This document shows, piece by piece, positions 11,899-19,667 of a DNA stretch of 32,593 nt; position 1 is the stretch's first letter, and each line of letters begins with the position of its first letter. A program made the translations under genes and the position numbers. Source of the DNA: a virus. Under the pieces are notes generated by a model. The model had not been told where the DNA came from. It saw only the letters and a program-made list of their open reading frames with translations, and did not search any database. The DNA is taken from positions 1 to 32,593 of IMG/VR virus record IMGVR_UViG_3300042987_001336, one strand, 5' to 3'.

Positions 11899-12180
11899 AT
11901 GGAGAAACACATTGAAGCCTATCTGGTGAAGCGCGTCAAGGCGATGGGCGGGATTGCCTACAAGTTCGTCAGCCCCGCGCATCGTGGGGTAGCAGACCGC
12001 ATTGTGTGCCTGCCGGGCGGCGCTGTGTGGTTCATCGAACTGAAGGCGCCCGGTGGGCGGCTGTCACCGCTACAAAAGGTGTTTGCGGATGACATGAAGC
12101 GGCTGGGGCAGAAGTATGCGTGCCTGTGGTCGCGCGAACAAGTGGACGGGTGGATAGATGAAAGTTCTTGTGGCGTGTGA
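11899..12180 (+). CDS. VRR-NUC domain nuclease
   Basis: The 93-residue protein is a single VRR-NUC domain, a compact PD-(D/E)XK nuclease found in phages and in FAN1. The active-site line is visible: GVADRIV with Asp33, then VWFIELKA with Glu47 and Lys49, then LSPLQK with the conserved Gln. Stand-alone VRR-NUC proteins may cut branched DNA. The start codon lies at or next to the predicted transcription start and has no ribosome site, so it may be translated without a leader. Its last 23 bases overlap the methylase-like gene. Stand-alone VRR-NUC genes are often found next to SNF2-type helicases, as here. Confidence 0.9.
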   Translation: MEKHIEAYLVKRVKAMGGIAYKFVSPAHRGVADRIVCLPGGAVWFIELKAPGGRLSPLQKVFADDMKRLGQKYACLWSREQVDGWIDESSCGV

Positions 12181-12748
12181 GTACAGCGGCGTAGTCAGGG
12201 ATGCGTTTATCGCGGGAGGGCATGACGCCATGTCCTGCGATTTATTGCCAACGGACGCGCCGGGGCCGCACTATCAAGGTAATGTGTTCGACATCATCAA
12301 CGACGGCTGGGACTTGATGGTGGCTCACCCGCCTTGCACTTATTTGTCCGTCAGCGGTATGCATTGGACAGCGCGCGGTCTGCGCGACCCTAAGTTGACT
12401 GAGGACGCGCTGGAGTTCGTGCAACAGCTTATGGACGCGCCAGTTAAGCGCATCGCTATCGAGAATCCTATTAGCGTTATCAGTTCACGTATCCGCAAGC
12501 CGGATCAGATTATCACGCCGTATCAGTTTGGCCATGACGCCAGCAAAAAAACGTGCCTTTGGCTCAAAAACCTGCCGCCGCTTAAACCCACGCAAATGGT
12601 TGAGCCTCGCATTGTCAACGGTCGCAAGCGTTGGGGTAATCAGACCGATAGCGGTCAGAACAAATTGCCGCCAAGCAAAGACCGCTGGAAAATTCGGTCG
12701 GCCACTTATGGGGGCATCGCTAACGCGATGGCAGCGCAGTGGGGCTAA
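12158..12748 (+). CDS. Compact cytosine-C5 methyltransferase-like protein
   Basis: At 196 residues this is about half the usual length for a C5 methylase. Motif I-like VLVACEYSGVV (about 3-13) should bind AdoMet. AHPPCTYLS (about 56-64) carries the catalytic Pro-Cys. IAIENPIS (about 99-106) corresponds to the Glu-Asn motif. The C-terminal RSATYGGIANAMAAQWG resembles the closing motif. There is no clear target-recognition domain between them. Proteins of this short type occur widely in phages; they are annotated as DNA cytosine methylases but their substrate is not settled. It overlaps both neighbours, placing it between a nuclease and a helicase in one translated unit. Protection from host restriction, or marking of DNA for the linked nuclease, are possible roles. 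Confidence 0.8.
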   Translation: MKVLVACEYSGVVRDAFIAGGHDAMSCDLLPTDAPGPHYQGNVFDIINDGWDLMVAHPPCTYLSVSGMHWTARGLRDPKLTEDALEFVQQLMDAPVKRIAIENPISVISSRIRKPDQIITPYQFGHDASKKTCLWLKNLPPLKPTQMVEPRIVNGRKRWGNQTDSGQNKLPPSKDRWKIRSATYGGIANAMAAQWG

Positions 12749-14025
12749 AACTCAGGCCGTATCAAGAGCGCGGCGCCGACTTTCTGTACGAGCACGACCG
12801 CGCGATGGTGCTGGCGCCCGTAGGGGCGGGCAAGACCGCGCTCACGCTGACCGCCATGCGCGAGATGGTCAACGACGGTCACGTCGGGCGCTGGCTGGTG
12901 CTGGCGCCTAAACGCGTCTGCACTGACGTATGGCCCGTCGAGGTTAAGCTGTGGGCGCCCGACCTTGATCTGAAGGTAGCCGTAGGCACGCCCAGTCAGC
13001 GGGCGGCGGCGATGACGGCACAAGTCGTGGTGATCAACTACGACAACCTGCAATGGCTGGCCCAGCAGCCGCTGGACTTTGACGGCATCGTGTTCGACGA
13101 ATTGACGCGTCTGAAGAACCCCTCCGGCGCGCGGTTCAAGGCGTTGGCCCGTGTGCTGGACTGCCCGATCCGCTGGGGGTTGACCGGCTCGTTCACCAGC
13201 AACGGGCTGGAAGATGTGTTTGGCCAATGCAAGATCATAGACCAGAAATTGCTGGGCCGCAGCAAAGGTGCCTTTCGGCAGCAGTATTTCTTACTGTCTA
13301 CTTACGGCGGCTATGACGAGTGGACGCCGCGCTCCGGCGCGCTGGAGTTGGTCATGGAGCGCATCAAACCGGCGACGTTCGTGCTGGAGCCTGGCGACTA
13401 CAAGGACAAGCTGCCGCCGCTGCACACGGTCGAGGTGCGCGTCGATCTGGACGATAGAGCGCCATACGAAACCATGAAGAAGGACTTTGTGGTGCAGTTT
13501 CCTGACGCGCTGGCAGTGGCCCAGAACGCCGCCGTGGTCACGCAGAAGCTGCAACAGATGTCGTCGGGGTTCGTCTACACGCCCGAGGCGCAGTGGTTCA
13601 GCACGCACAAGTTTGACCGGCTGGAAGAACTGCTCGACGAGAACCAGCACGCCAACACCATCCTTGTGTACAACTACAAGGAAGAACTGACCGAACTCAA
13701 GCGCCGGTTCCGCGTCACCACGCTGGATGACGACCGCGCCATCGAGCGGTGGAACGCCGGACAGGTGCGGCTGCTGGCCGTTCACCCGAAATCCGCAGGC
13801 CACGGGCTAAACTTGCAGCACGGCGGATGCCACATGGTGTTCCTGTCCCTGCCATGGAGTCTGGAACTGTATGAACAGACAGTCGGGCGGTTGCATCGGT
13901 CTGGGCAACGCCGCGACGTGTGGGTCTACCTGTTGATGACTAGCAAGACCGTGGACGAGCGCATCTGGGCGGCGCTCCACGATAAACGCGCCCTGAGTGA
14001 CATAGCAATGGAGGAACTGAAGTGA
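12739..14025 (+). CDS. SNF2-type superfamily 2 helicase
   Basis: The 428-residue protein has both helicase lobes. Lobe one has the Q-like LRPYQERGADFL (about 5-16), Walker A APVGAGKT (about 26-33), FDELTRLKN (about 119-127) and GLTGS as motif III. Lobe two has ILVYNYKEEL, then HPKSAGHGLNLQ as motif V and QTVGRLHRSGQ as motif VI, the last typical of SNF2 proteins. It probably translocates on double-stranded DNA. The GTG start overlaps the methylase-like gene by ten bases. Together with the VRR-NUC gene upstream it resembles paired nuclease-helicase systems used in phage recombination or replication restart. Confidence 0.9.
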   Translation: MGLKLRPYQERGADFLYEHDRAMVLAPVGAGKTALTLTAMREMVNDGHVGRWLVLAPKRVCTDVWPVEVKLWAPDLDLKVAVGTPSQRAAAMTAQVVVINYDNLQWLAQQPLDFDGIVFDELTRLKNPSGARFKALARVLDCPIRWGLTGSFTSNGLEDVFGQCKIIDQKLLGRSKGAFRQQYFLLSTYGGYDEWTPRSGALELVMERIKPATFVLEPGDYKDKLPPLHTVEVRVDLDDRAPYETMKKDFVVQFPDALAVAQNAAVVTQKLQQMSSGFVYTPEAQWFSTHKFDRLEELLDENQHANTILVYNYKEELTELKRRFRVTTLDDDRAIERWNAGQVRLLAVHPKSAGHGLNLQHGGCHMVFLSLPWSLELYEQTVGRLHRSGQRRDVWVYLLMTSKTVDERIWAALHDKRALSDIAMEELK

Positions 14026-14192
14026 AACTGTTGAAGGTGAAGTTGAAAGCCGCCTTGGCAGAGCAACGCCAATGGGCCAAGGAGTACAACCGGGCCGAGC
14101 GCGCCATGCTGCGCGTAGGCAAGCAGATCGACGAACTGGAGAAGAAAATTGAATTGGCGGCAATTAAACAAAGAATTAGCGCTGCTCAGTGA
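14022..14192 (+). CDS. Small coiled-coil protein, 56 residues
   Basis: This short GTG-started gene overlaps the helicase stop as GTGA and has GGAGG upstream. The product, MKLLKVKLKA and on, is highly basic in its first half and forms one long predicted helix, with heptad-like Leu and Ile in QIDELEKKIELAAIK. It overlaps the next small gene in another frame. A structural or adaptor role is possible; no family is recognised. Confidence 0.6.
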   Translation: MKLLKVKLKAALAEQRQWAKEYNRAERAMLRVGKQIDELEKKIELAAIKQRISAAQ

Positions 14193-14334
14193 AGAGAGGG
14201 TATTGGCGCTGCTCAACGAAGAGCGCGCAGGAGCGCGGCGCATCTCTATTCTGGAGCGGCTACATCAACGGTATACCTCGCTGCGAGCAGCCCGCGAGCG
14301 CATCGAGATTCTCAAGGAGGCACGCGCACTATGA
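14149..14334 (+). CDS. Small helical phage protein, 61 residues, TTG start
   Basis: The product begins MNWRQLNKELALLSEERVL. It is strongly charged and wholly helical, with LERLHQRYTSLRAARERIE in the centre. Proteins of this pattern are common small early proteins in phages, without known function. The TTG at 14149 is favoured because GGAG lies seven bases upstream. It begins inside the preceding coiled-coil gene and its stop overlaps the next start as ATGA. Confidence 0.65.
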   Translation: MNWRQLNKELALLSEERVLALLNEERAGARRISILERLHQRYTSLRAARERIEILKEARAL

Positions 14335-14522
14335 ACATTGTTGACTTCATCAAGTCGCTGTACAACGCCCCTAGCGCCGAGTCGCTGGCCCTGCGAGAGT
14401 TGGAGAACTCCCGGCGCAGGCTGCTGGAAGCGCAGTCGGCGCAGGAGTACTCATACTCGATGTGCAAATACTACGAATGCAAGATCAAACGCTTGTCAGA
14501 GTTCTTGCGTGTCTCAGAGTAA
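14331..14522 (+). CDS. Small helical phage protein, 63 residues
   Basis: The product MNIVDFIKSLYNAPSAESLA then has an Arg- and Glu-rich helix and a tail with CKYYECKIKRLSEFL. An AAGGAGG site lies about ten bases before the ATG, and the start overlaps the previous stop as ATGA. It is the last gene of the rightward operon. It ends one base short of the stop codon of the oppositely directed holin gene, with no terminator between. Similar small proteins occur in other phages, but no function is known. Confidence 0.65.
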   Translation: MNIVDFIKSLYNAPSAESLALRELENSRRRLLEAQSAQEYSYSMCKYYECKIKRLSEFLRVSE

Positions 14523-14523
14523 A

Positions 14524-14688
14524 TTACTTGCGTTTGTCGTACATCGACCACGCGACGCCCGCCAGCGTAGACACGGCGCCGATAGTGGCGTCCAGCGTGC
14601 TGCCGGACAGGCCGAACGATGCTAGGAAACCGCCGCCGACAGTGGTCAGCAGGTGGCGTACGAGGGATTGAATGATGGTTGCGTCCAT
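14524..14688 (-). CDS. Pam3-gp28-like putative holin
   Basis: The 54-residue protein starts MDATIIQSLVRHLLTTVGGG and has two hydrophobic stretches. The first runs about residues 9-25 with a Gly-rich centre, and the second covers about 33-48 (ATIGAVSTLAGVAWSM). It ends with the basic YDKRK. This is the pattern of the small Pam3-gp28 holin family. An AAGGAG site precedes the ATG. It is the last gene of the late operon, after the lysozyme. Holins make the membrane lesion that lets the lysozyme reach the cell wall. Confidence 0.75.
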   Translation of the reverse strand: MDATIIQSLVRHLLTTVGGGFLASFGLSGSTLDATIGAVSTLAGVAWSMYDKRK

Positions 14689-14697
14689 GATTACTCC

Positions 14698-15210
14698 TTA
14701 AGTTAGCATTCTCTTGGCAGTCTTCGTGCTGCCTTCAATGCGGTTGAGCCATCCCTTACCAAAAATGTAAAAAGTAGGCAGGCGGCGATAAAAGTTTTCT
14801 TTAATGAGTGAAAAATCTTCGATAAGTTGTTTTGCATCAGCTTGTGTTGCGGCCTTCAGTGTAACCGGCCCGATAACCCCATCAGTTCGTATTTTCAATG
14901 CTTGCTGCAAAGTCTTGGCAGAACGAGAGCAACCAGCGTTAACAGCAAAGTCAAACACCAAGTAATCGACACCAGAAGGCATGTCATCGCAACGACACGC
15001 GTCCCAGTATTTCTTGCGGTATAGCGGAGCCACCATTTCTTTTGTGAGGTTCCGCATGTCTTGTTCTGTTGCAGGTTTACCAGAAAACGCCTCCCAAACA
15101 GATTTAGTGACGCCAAGGTTGGTCATCCCGCCGGGGTCAGACGGATGATTGACGAAACCACCCTCGTGCTGCAAAACCGCAGCAAGCGAGGGTTCAAAGT
15201 TGGTTTGCAT
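14698..15210 (-). CDS. Endolysin, glycoside hydrolase family 108
   Basis: The 170-residue protein opens with LQHEGGFVNHPSDPGG (about residues 13-28), the family signature with catalytic Glu16, and MTNLGVT follows. The C-terminal part has a VIGPVTLKAATQAD segment typical of the peptidoglycan-binding part of this family. There is no clear signal peptide, so export depends on a holin. The ATG at 15210 overlaps the upstream stop as TGATG, and the longer frame to 15258 is not needed. It lies between two candidate holin genes. Confidence 0.9.
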   Translation of the reverse strand: MQTNFEPSLAAVLQHEGGFVNHPSDPGGMTNLGVTKSVWEAFSGKPATEQDMRNLTKEMVAPLYRKKYWDACRCDDMPSGVDYLVFDFAVNAGCSRSAKTLQQALKIRTDGVIGPVTLKAATQADAKQLIEDFSLIKENFYRRLPTFYIFGKGWLNRIEGSTKTAKRMLT

Positions 15211-15413
15211 CAATGCTTGCCAAATAAAAAGCCCGCAACGCCTGTAATGACTGACCACAGGCCAATGCCGAGCCAGATGGCGCCTTTGGATCGGTTTGCC
15301 ATGTCGAGCAGTTCTTCCATCTGGCGTTCCATCTTATCCATCTTTTTGTCCATGTCCTGCACTTTTTGCCACAAGACGCCGTATTTTACGGGATCGATTT
15401 CAGTATGTTCCAT
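15210..15413 (-). CDS. XhlA-like membrane protein, candidate holin or lysis accessory
   Basis: The 67-residue product has a coiled-coil region (KVQDMDKKMDKMERQMEELL, about 17-36), a short basic linker (NRSKG) and one hydrophobic helix near the C-terminus (AIWLGIGLWSVITGVAGFLF, about 45-64). This layout matches XhlA-type holin or lysis-accessory proteins. It is translated with the lysozyme through a TGATG junction. It may be a second holin or an antiholin; the sequence cannot decide. Confidence 0.65.
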   Translation of the reverse strand: MEHTEIDPVKYGVLWQKVQDMDKKMDKMERQMEELLDMANRSKGAIWLGIGLWSVITGVAGFLFGKH

Positions 15414-15416
15414 TTT

Positions 15417-17033
15417 TTATCTTGCCAGTGCGTTTTGATTTTGTTGCACAGGGCCGAGCATGTTTAGAACACCACGGCCAAAGAAAACAGGCTCGTTGCG
15501 GAACGGCCCTTCAAGAACTTGGGGCTTTGCTCCGAGCCGCATTTGTTCGCTAAGTCGATTGACTTCGCTTGCGCGGCGGGCTGTTGATATTTCCCGCGCG
15601 GCCAAACCCGCAGCAGCAGTGTACGCACCAAAAGGATTGACAGCCGTAAAAATTGCGGCGGCTGGAGTCATAGGTGTTAACTTGCTTATAACACGCATGA
15701 TTGCTTGCGGCGTATCGCTTTTAGCCGCCGCACGAATCGCTTCTTGTTCTTCTGGTGTAAAGAAGCGCATCTTTTTTTCATTTTTGGCTAACGCCGACAA
15801 CCCTTGAGCGACTGTTGCTTCTTTGCCTCCTTGAGACACTTCGGCGCGGGATACAATGTCTTCAATTAGTTCGGATTTTTTGACTTTGGCGTAGTCGGCG
15901 CGGGCGGCTTTCCACGCTTCCAGAGCAGGTTTATCGGCGGTAATAACCGCGCTTGGCGGCGCGTTTAAAACGTAATTGTCAAAATCATCAAGTAGAATTT
16001 TTCCCATTCTACGTTCTGCCGAATCGGCGCTGCTAGCGGCGTTGCCAATGACTTTACGTAAAGCCGTGATTTCCGCAATATTTTTTGGTCTGTCTGCTTG
16101 CAACCGAGAAAGGGCCGCGTCTACTTTTGGGTATATTCCGGAAACGTATCCTTCCGTGGCTTCTAGATGAGTCGGCAACGAACCCATTCGTTGATTAAAT
16201 TCTTGCTTGTTAAATTGAAGCGACGACTTATCAAGAATTTCATAATTAGCTTTAGATTGCGCAAGCAATTTTTCCGCTGAAGGCGCCGGTTCGCGCTTAG
16301 ACGGACGCAGCCCAGCAGCCATGCTAGTGCCTACGCCAGCGGCCAAGCCCAACAAAGGGTTGTCAGTGGCTTCGGTTACAGTTTGCCCTACTGCGGTGGC
16401 AATCGGCGCCGTGACAACTTGTGCAAGCGGCGCGCGCGAAAATTCGCGTCCGACAGCGGTAAGTCCCGGCGCTACGGAAGAAGGCAAACCCGGCGCCGTT
16501 TTAGCCGCTTGAACAATTTCGCGTCCAGCAGCTACCGATCCGCCCGTGCCTGTTAGCGCGCCGGTGCTGGCTTGCAATACGCGTTCTGCGGGAGTTTCAG
16601 CGCGGGGGCCGGGGATCATTCCGGATATGATTTGAGATGGCAAACGCGCTGATCCACCAAGCAATTTGTTGTAGGCTAAAGTTAATGCGTCAGCGGTGGG
16701 TACCGCAAAGCCGCCAGCCAGCGCGCCAACAGGAACCGCAACCGGCGCGGCGACACCCGTCATTAAGCCAAGGGCTGCGCCACCAAGAGCGCCAGCGGCC
16801 ACTGGGGCCATTGCTTCAGTAGCCCCCCGAACGGCAATACCGCCTTTGCGGATAAACTCTTCGCCCATCGTAAGCTTGGGAGCCAGATAGTCTGCTATCT
16901 CAGCAGGTTTGTATCCGGCTTCAAGCGCTTTAGAAACGCGAGGGTCTTTGTCTTTAAGATAGCTGACTATCTCGTCATCATTGTATCCGGCCCGACGAGC
17001 CGCATTTACTTGATCGCGGAATTGATCTGCCAT
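15417..17033 (-). CDS. Probable ejection (internal virion) protein, 538 residues
   Basis: The first 50 residues, starting MADQFRDQVNAARRAGYNDD, contain two related motifs, AGYNDDEIVSYL and AGYKPAEIADYL, which recur in large virion proteins of podoviruses. A long stretch from about 70 to 240 is rich in Ala, Gly and Pro with hydrophobic helices. The rest is helical and charged. Its position near the end of the structural genes, next to two other long proteins, corresponds to the P22 gp20 and gp16 region. Such proteins are carried in the head and enter the cell with DNA. The assignment is by layout and composition; no enzyme motif is seen. Confidence 0.6.
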   Translation of the reverse strand: MADQFRDQVNAARRAGYNDDEIVSYLKDKDPRVSKALEAGYKPAEIADYLAPKLTMGEEFIRKGGIAVRGATEAMAPVAAGALGGAALGLMTGVAAPVAVPVGALAGGFAVPTADALTLAYNKLLGGSARLPSQIISGMIPGPRAETPAERVLQASTGALTGTGGSVAAGREIVQAAKTAPGLPSSVAPGLTAVGREFSRAPLAQVVTAPIATAVGQTVTEATDNPLLGLAAGVGTSMAAGLRPSKREPAPSAEKLLAQSKANYEILDKSSLQFNKQEFNQRMGSLPTHLEATEGYVSGIYPKVDAALSRLQADRPKNIAEITALRKVIGNAASSADSAERRMGKILLDDFDNYVLNAPPSAVITADKPALEAWKAARADYAKVKKSELIEDIVSRAEVSQGGKEATVAQGLSALAKNEKKMRFFTPEEQEAIRAAAKSDTPQAIMRVISKLTPMTPAAAIFTAVNPFGAYTAAAGLAAREISTARRASEVNRLSEQMRLGAKPQVLEGPFRNEPVFFGRGVLNMLGPVQQNQNALAR

Positions 17034-17035
17034 GA

Positions 17036-18868
17036 TTACCTCTGTGGTTTCCCGCCAAAAATACTATCAAGAGACGGTCTGCCCTGTGGGCTTACTGCGC
17101 CGCCAGTAGGAGTTTTGGAACTGTATTCCCTGAGCGCGGGCGTATCAAACAACGATTTGCCGCCTTCACCCGAGAACCAGGCGTCTTCCGCGCCGTCGTA
17201 GGTTTTGTTTTGTTTTTGCCACTGGTCGTAGAATTTTCGTTGATCAATATCGCGTTGAAGCTGCGCTTTTGCCACGGACAATATAAATTTGTTTGCCTCT
17301 TTGGTATTGCCAAGTTGCGAGCCGGTGTCTTTAATGCGTTGATAGTCGCCTTCAGACTGCGTGCCTTTCTGTTCAAGCTGACGTTGCAACACGGATTGAG
17401 TAGCGTTAGCCAAAAACGTCTGCGAATTAGTCGCAAATTTTTCCGCGTTTTGAACACCCAGCGCGCCCAATACTTTAGCGCCTGCTGCCATAGCTTCTGT
17501 GCCAAAGCCAGTTGTAAAGCCACGATCAAGAATTGCAAGATTGGATTCAAGCGCGGGCAACGTCTTCGACGCCAACTGCGCGGCTTTGGAAATGTCTTTG
17601 TACTGATCGACCAAAAGTTCGTGTCGCTTTTTTGTTTCCGCTTCTGGCCCTGCGCCTGCAACTTCTAGTTGTTTTTTAAATGCAGCCATTCTTTCCGCTG
17701 GATTTGCGGGTATTGGAGCGCCAGTCGGCGCGCCAGCCAGCGCGTTAACTGATGCGCCAGCCAGCGCGTTAGGGACTGATACGCGGGGTTGTGGCGCAGG
17801 AACGCCAGCCTGCCGCCTTGCATTGTCAATTTCAGCCTGTAAAGCAGGATCAACGCGCCCAGCTGCCTGCTGACTGGCAAGCTCTCTCTCTAAGATTGCA
17901 AGACGATCTGTATCGCGTGCCGCCTGAACTTGCGGCGTTACACGAGGAAAACCGCCTGTCTGGTTTTGTTGCGCTTGCACAGGCGCTATTCCCGGCACTA
18001 AAGGCGCAACTCCCGGTTGACCTGCGGGCGTGGCTCCCGGCGATACGGGCTGACCTGTAACTTTGTCTATAAGTAAACCAGTATTGGGGTCAAATACTCT
18101 ATTTCCCGCTATGTCTTTATTTATCTGCGCCTCGATTGCAAGCCGATCAGCACTCCCCACAGGCAACGCATCACGGGCAGCGATTAATCTTGCCAACGGC
18201 GCAGGCGCTGCTGGAGCAGTGTATATTGGTTTGCCACCTTGAATTACAGTGCCGCCAGGTGCCACCGTTGTTGACTTGGACAACTCGTTAATCTGCCCCT
18301 CAACTACTTTCGCCATCGCTTTAGCGCGGGGATCGTTAATTAAACTGAGCGCAGTCAACCGTCGGCGCAAAGCATTGATGTCCGGCGTTTCCGCAGTCAT
18401 TGGGGCTAGCGCATTAGTCGCCGTTTGTGCGCCTGCGCCCGCCGCTGGCGCTGCTGCCGTCGGTGCTGCTGCTGGTGCTGCCGTTGGTGCGCCTGCGCCC
18501 GCCGTTGGTGCTGCCGCTGGTGCTGCCGTTGGTGCTGCGCCGGGCTTAGCAAATAAATCAGGCTCTAAGCTGCGTAGCATACTTTCATTACGCCGAAGTT
18601 CGTCATACCGGCGAAGTCCTTCGTAACCTTTTTCCATGTACTCCGGTTTGCCGGTCTGAATTAGCGCCCGAAAAAATACGTTCGGGTCATCGCTTTGGCC
18701 AGCCGCGCGCATTTTGACTTGCAAGTCTTTAAGCGCTATAGCGTCCTGCTTAAGCTGTTCCAGCTTTATCTGATTTAATTCAGTTTGCTGTTTTGCTTGT
18801 TCTGCTTCGCGGTATGTAGCGCCCGCCAATCCAGGCTTCAGTATCGAAACATCAATAAGTCCGGCCAT
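17036..18868 (-). CDS. Probable ejection (internal virion) protein with Ala-Pro repeat hinge
   Basis: The 610-residue protein starts MAGLIDVSILKPGLAG. A Gln-rich helical part runs to about residue 105. An Ala-Pro-Thr-Gly hinge (about 110-155) is built of repeated APTAAPAAAPTA-type units, and a second flexible region from about 270 to 400 includes a repeated NALAGA. The C-terminal 200 residues are helical and Gln-rich (QLEQKGTQSEGDYQRIKDTG). Such flexible, repeat-bearing virion proteins pass through the narrow tail during DNA entry. It lies between two other presumed ejection genes with two bases of spacing to the next. No family motif is certain. Confidence 0.6.
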   Translation of the reverse strand: MAGLIDVSILKPGLAGATYREAEQAKQQTELNQIKLEQLKQDAIALKDLQVKMRAAGQSDDPNVFFRALIQTGKPEYMEKGYEGLRRYDELRRNESMLRSLEPDLFAKPGAAPTAAPAAAPTAGAGAPTAAPAAAPTAAAPAAGAGAQTATNALAPMTAETPDINALRRRLTALSLINDPRAKAMAKVVEGQINELSKSTTVAPGGTVIQGGKPIYTAPAAPAPLARLIAARDALPVGSADRLAIEAQINKDIAGNRVFDPNTGLLIDKVTGQPVSPGATPAGQPGVAPLVPGIAPVQAQQNQTGGFPRVTPQVQAARDTDRLAILERELASQQAAGRVDPALQAEIDNARRQAGVPAPQPRVSVPNALAGASVNALAGAPTGAPIPANPAERMAAFKKQLEVAGAGPEAETKKRHELLVDQYKDISKAAQLASKTLPALESNLAILDRGFTTGFGTEAMAAGAKVLGALGVQNAEKFATNSQTFLANATQSVLQRQLEQKGTQSEGDYQRIKDTGSQLGNTKEANKFILSVAKAQLQRDIDQRKFYDQWQKQNKTYDGAEDAWFSGEGGKSLFDTPALREYSSKTPTGGAVSPQGRPSLDSIFGGKPQR

Positions 18869-18917
18869 GATTTATCCTTACACTATATCCGTTATAATTG
18901 TGCCGAATATATCAGCC

Positions 18918-19667
18918 TTAATAACCCATTTCTTGCGGGACTTGCGGCGTTCCTCCGCCGCCACCGCCCCCAAAGCCGAACCGTTTGGCAAGCGCGTTCC
19001 AATCGGTGTTAAGCGCCGTGTTTAACGCACTGCCTGCCGTGCCGTATTGACTGGCTCGAATGTTGCCCATACCCAACGCAAGATTACCTTGATTAGCAAC
19101 GTTGGTCATGGCAAGCTGATTGGCTTGATTGGCGTAATTTTGCCCCGCCGCGCCTATTTGCTGTGCAGTCGTTCCACCAATCCCGGCCATCGCCGCCAGC
19201 CGATTGTAGCCGGTGCCTTCACGCTGCACAGCGGCGTTGTATTGCGTCAAGGCGCGATTATAAGCGTTCTGGTATTCCTGCGACGCCAAGTCCTGCCCGA
19301 AGCGTTGCGCGCCCTTAAGCGTGGCCCCGCCTAATAAACCACCGCGCGCTGCTGCGCCGCGCTCCAATGCTTTCATGCCTTCAGACATTCGGAAAGCGTA
19401 GCCGGGGTCTTGGCCAAGGTCTACTTTGCCGGTAAACGCTGCTGGCATATTACCGTACTGCTCTTGCATTTTTGTCAGCGCATTGACGCCAGCCTCGTAA
19501 AAAGGCTTTTGACGCGCGACGCCTTCCTCGTACATGCGTTGCTGGAGCGCAAGCGCTTGGGCTTGCCCCATTGCCGATAGATTGGATGCTTGAGTTGCTG
19601 CATCAGCTTGAATGCTGGCAGGGCCAAAACCAAATATGTCGGCTACACTGCTGACAATATCACCCAT
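18918..19667 (-). CDS. Probable ejection protein, P22 gp7-like position
   Basis: The 249-residue product starts MGDIVSSVADIFGFGPASIQ and is rich in Ala, Gln and Gly throughout. It includes RGGLLGGATLKGAQRFGQDLA and Gln/Asn-rich helices (NYANQANQLAMTNVANQGN), and ends in a run of eight glycines before TPQVPQEMGY. It is the first of three large genes in the block. This is the place of P22 gp7, and its length is similar. The identification is by context and composition. Its start overlaps the end of the acetyltransferase-like gene by eight bases. Confidence 0.6.
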   Translation of the reverse strand: MGDIVSSVADIFGFGPASIQADAATQASNLSAMGQAQALALQQRMYEEGVARQKPFYEAGVNALTKMQEQYGNMPAAFTGKVDLGQDPGYAFRMSEGMKALERGAAARGGLLGGATLKGAQRFGQDLASQEYQNAYNRALTQYNAAVQREGTGYNRLAAMAGIGGTTAQQIGAAGQNYANQANQLAMTNVANQGNLALGMGNIRASQYGTAGSALNTALNTDWNALAKRFGFGGGGGGGTPQVPQEMGY

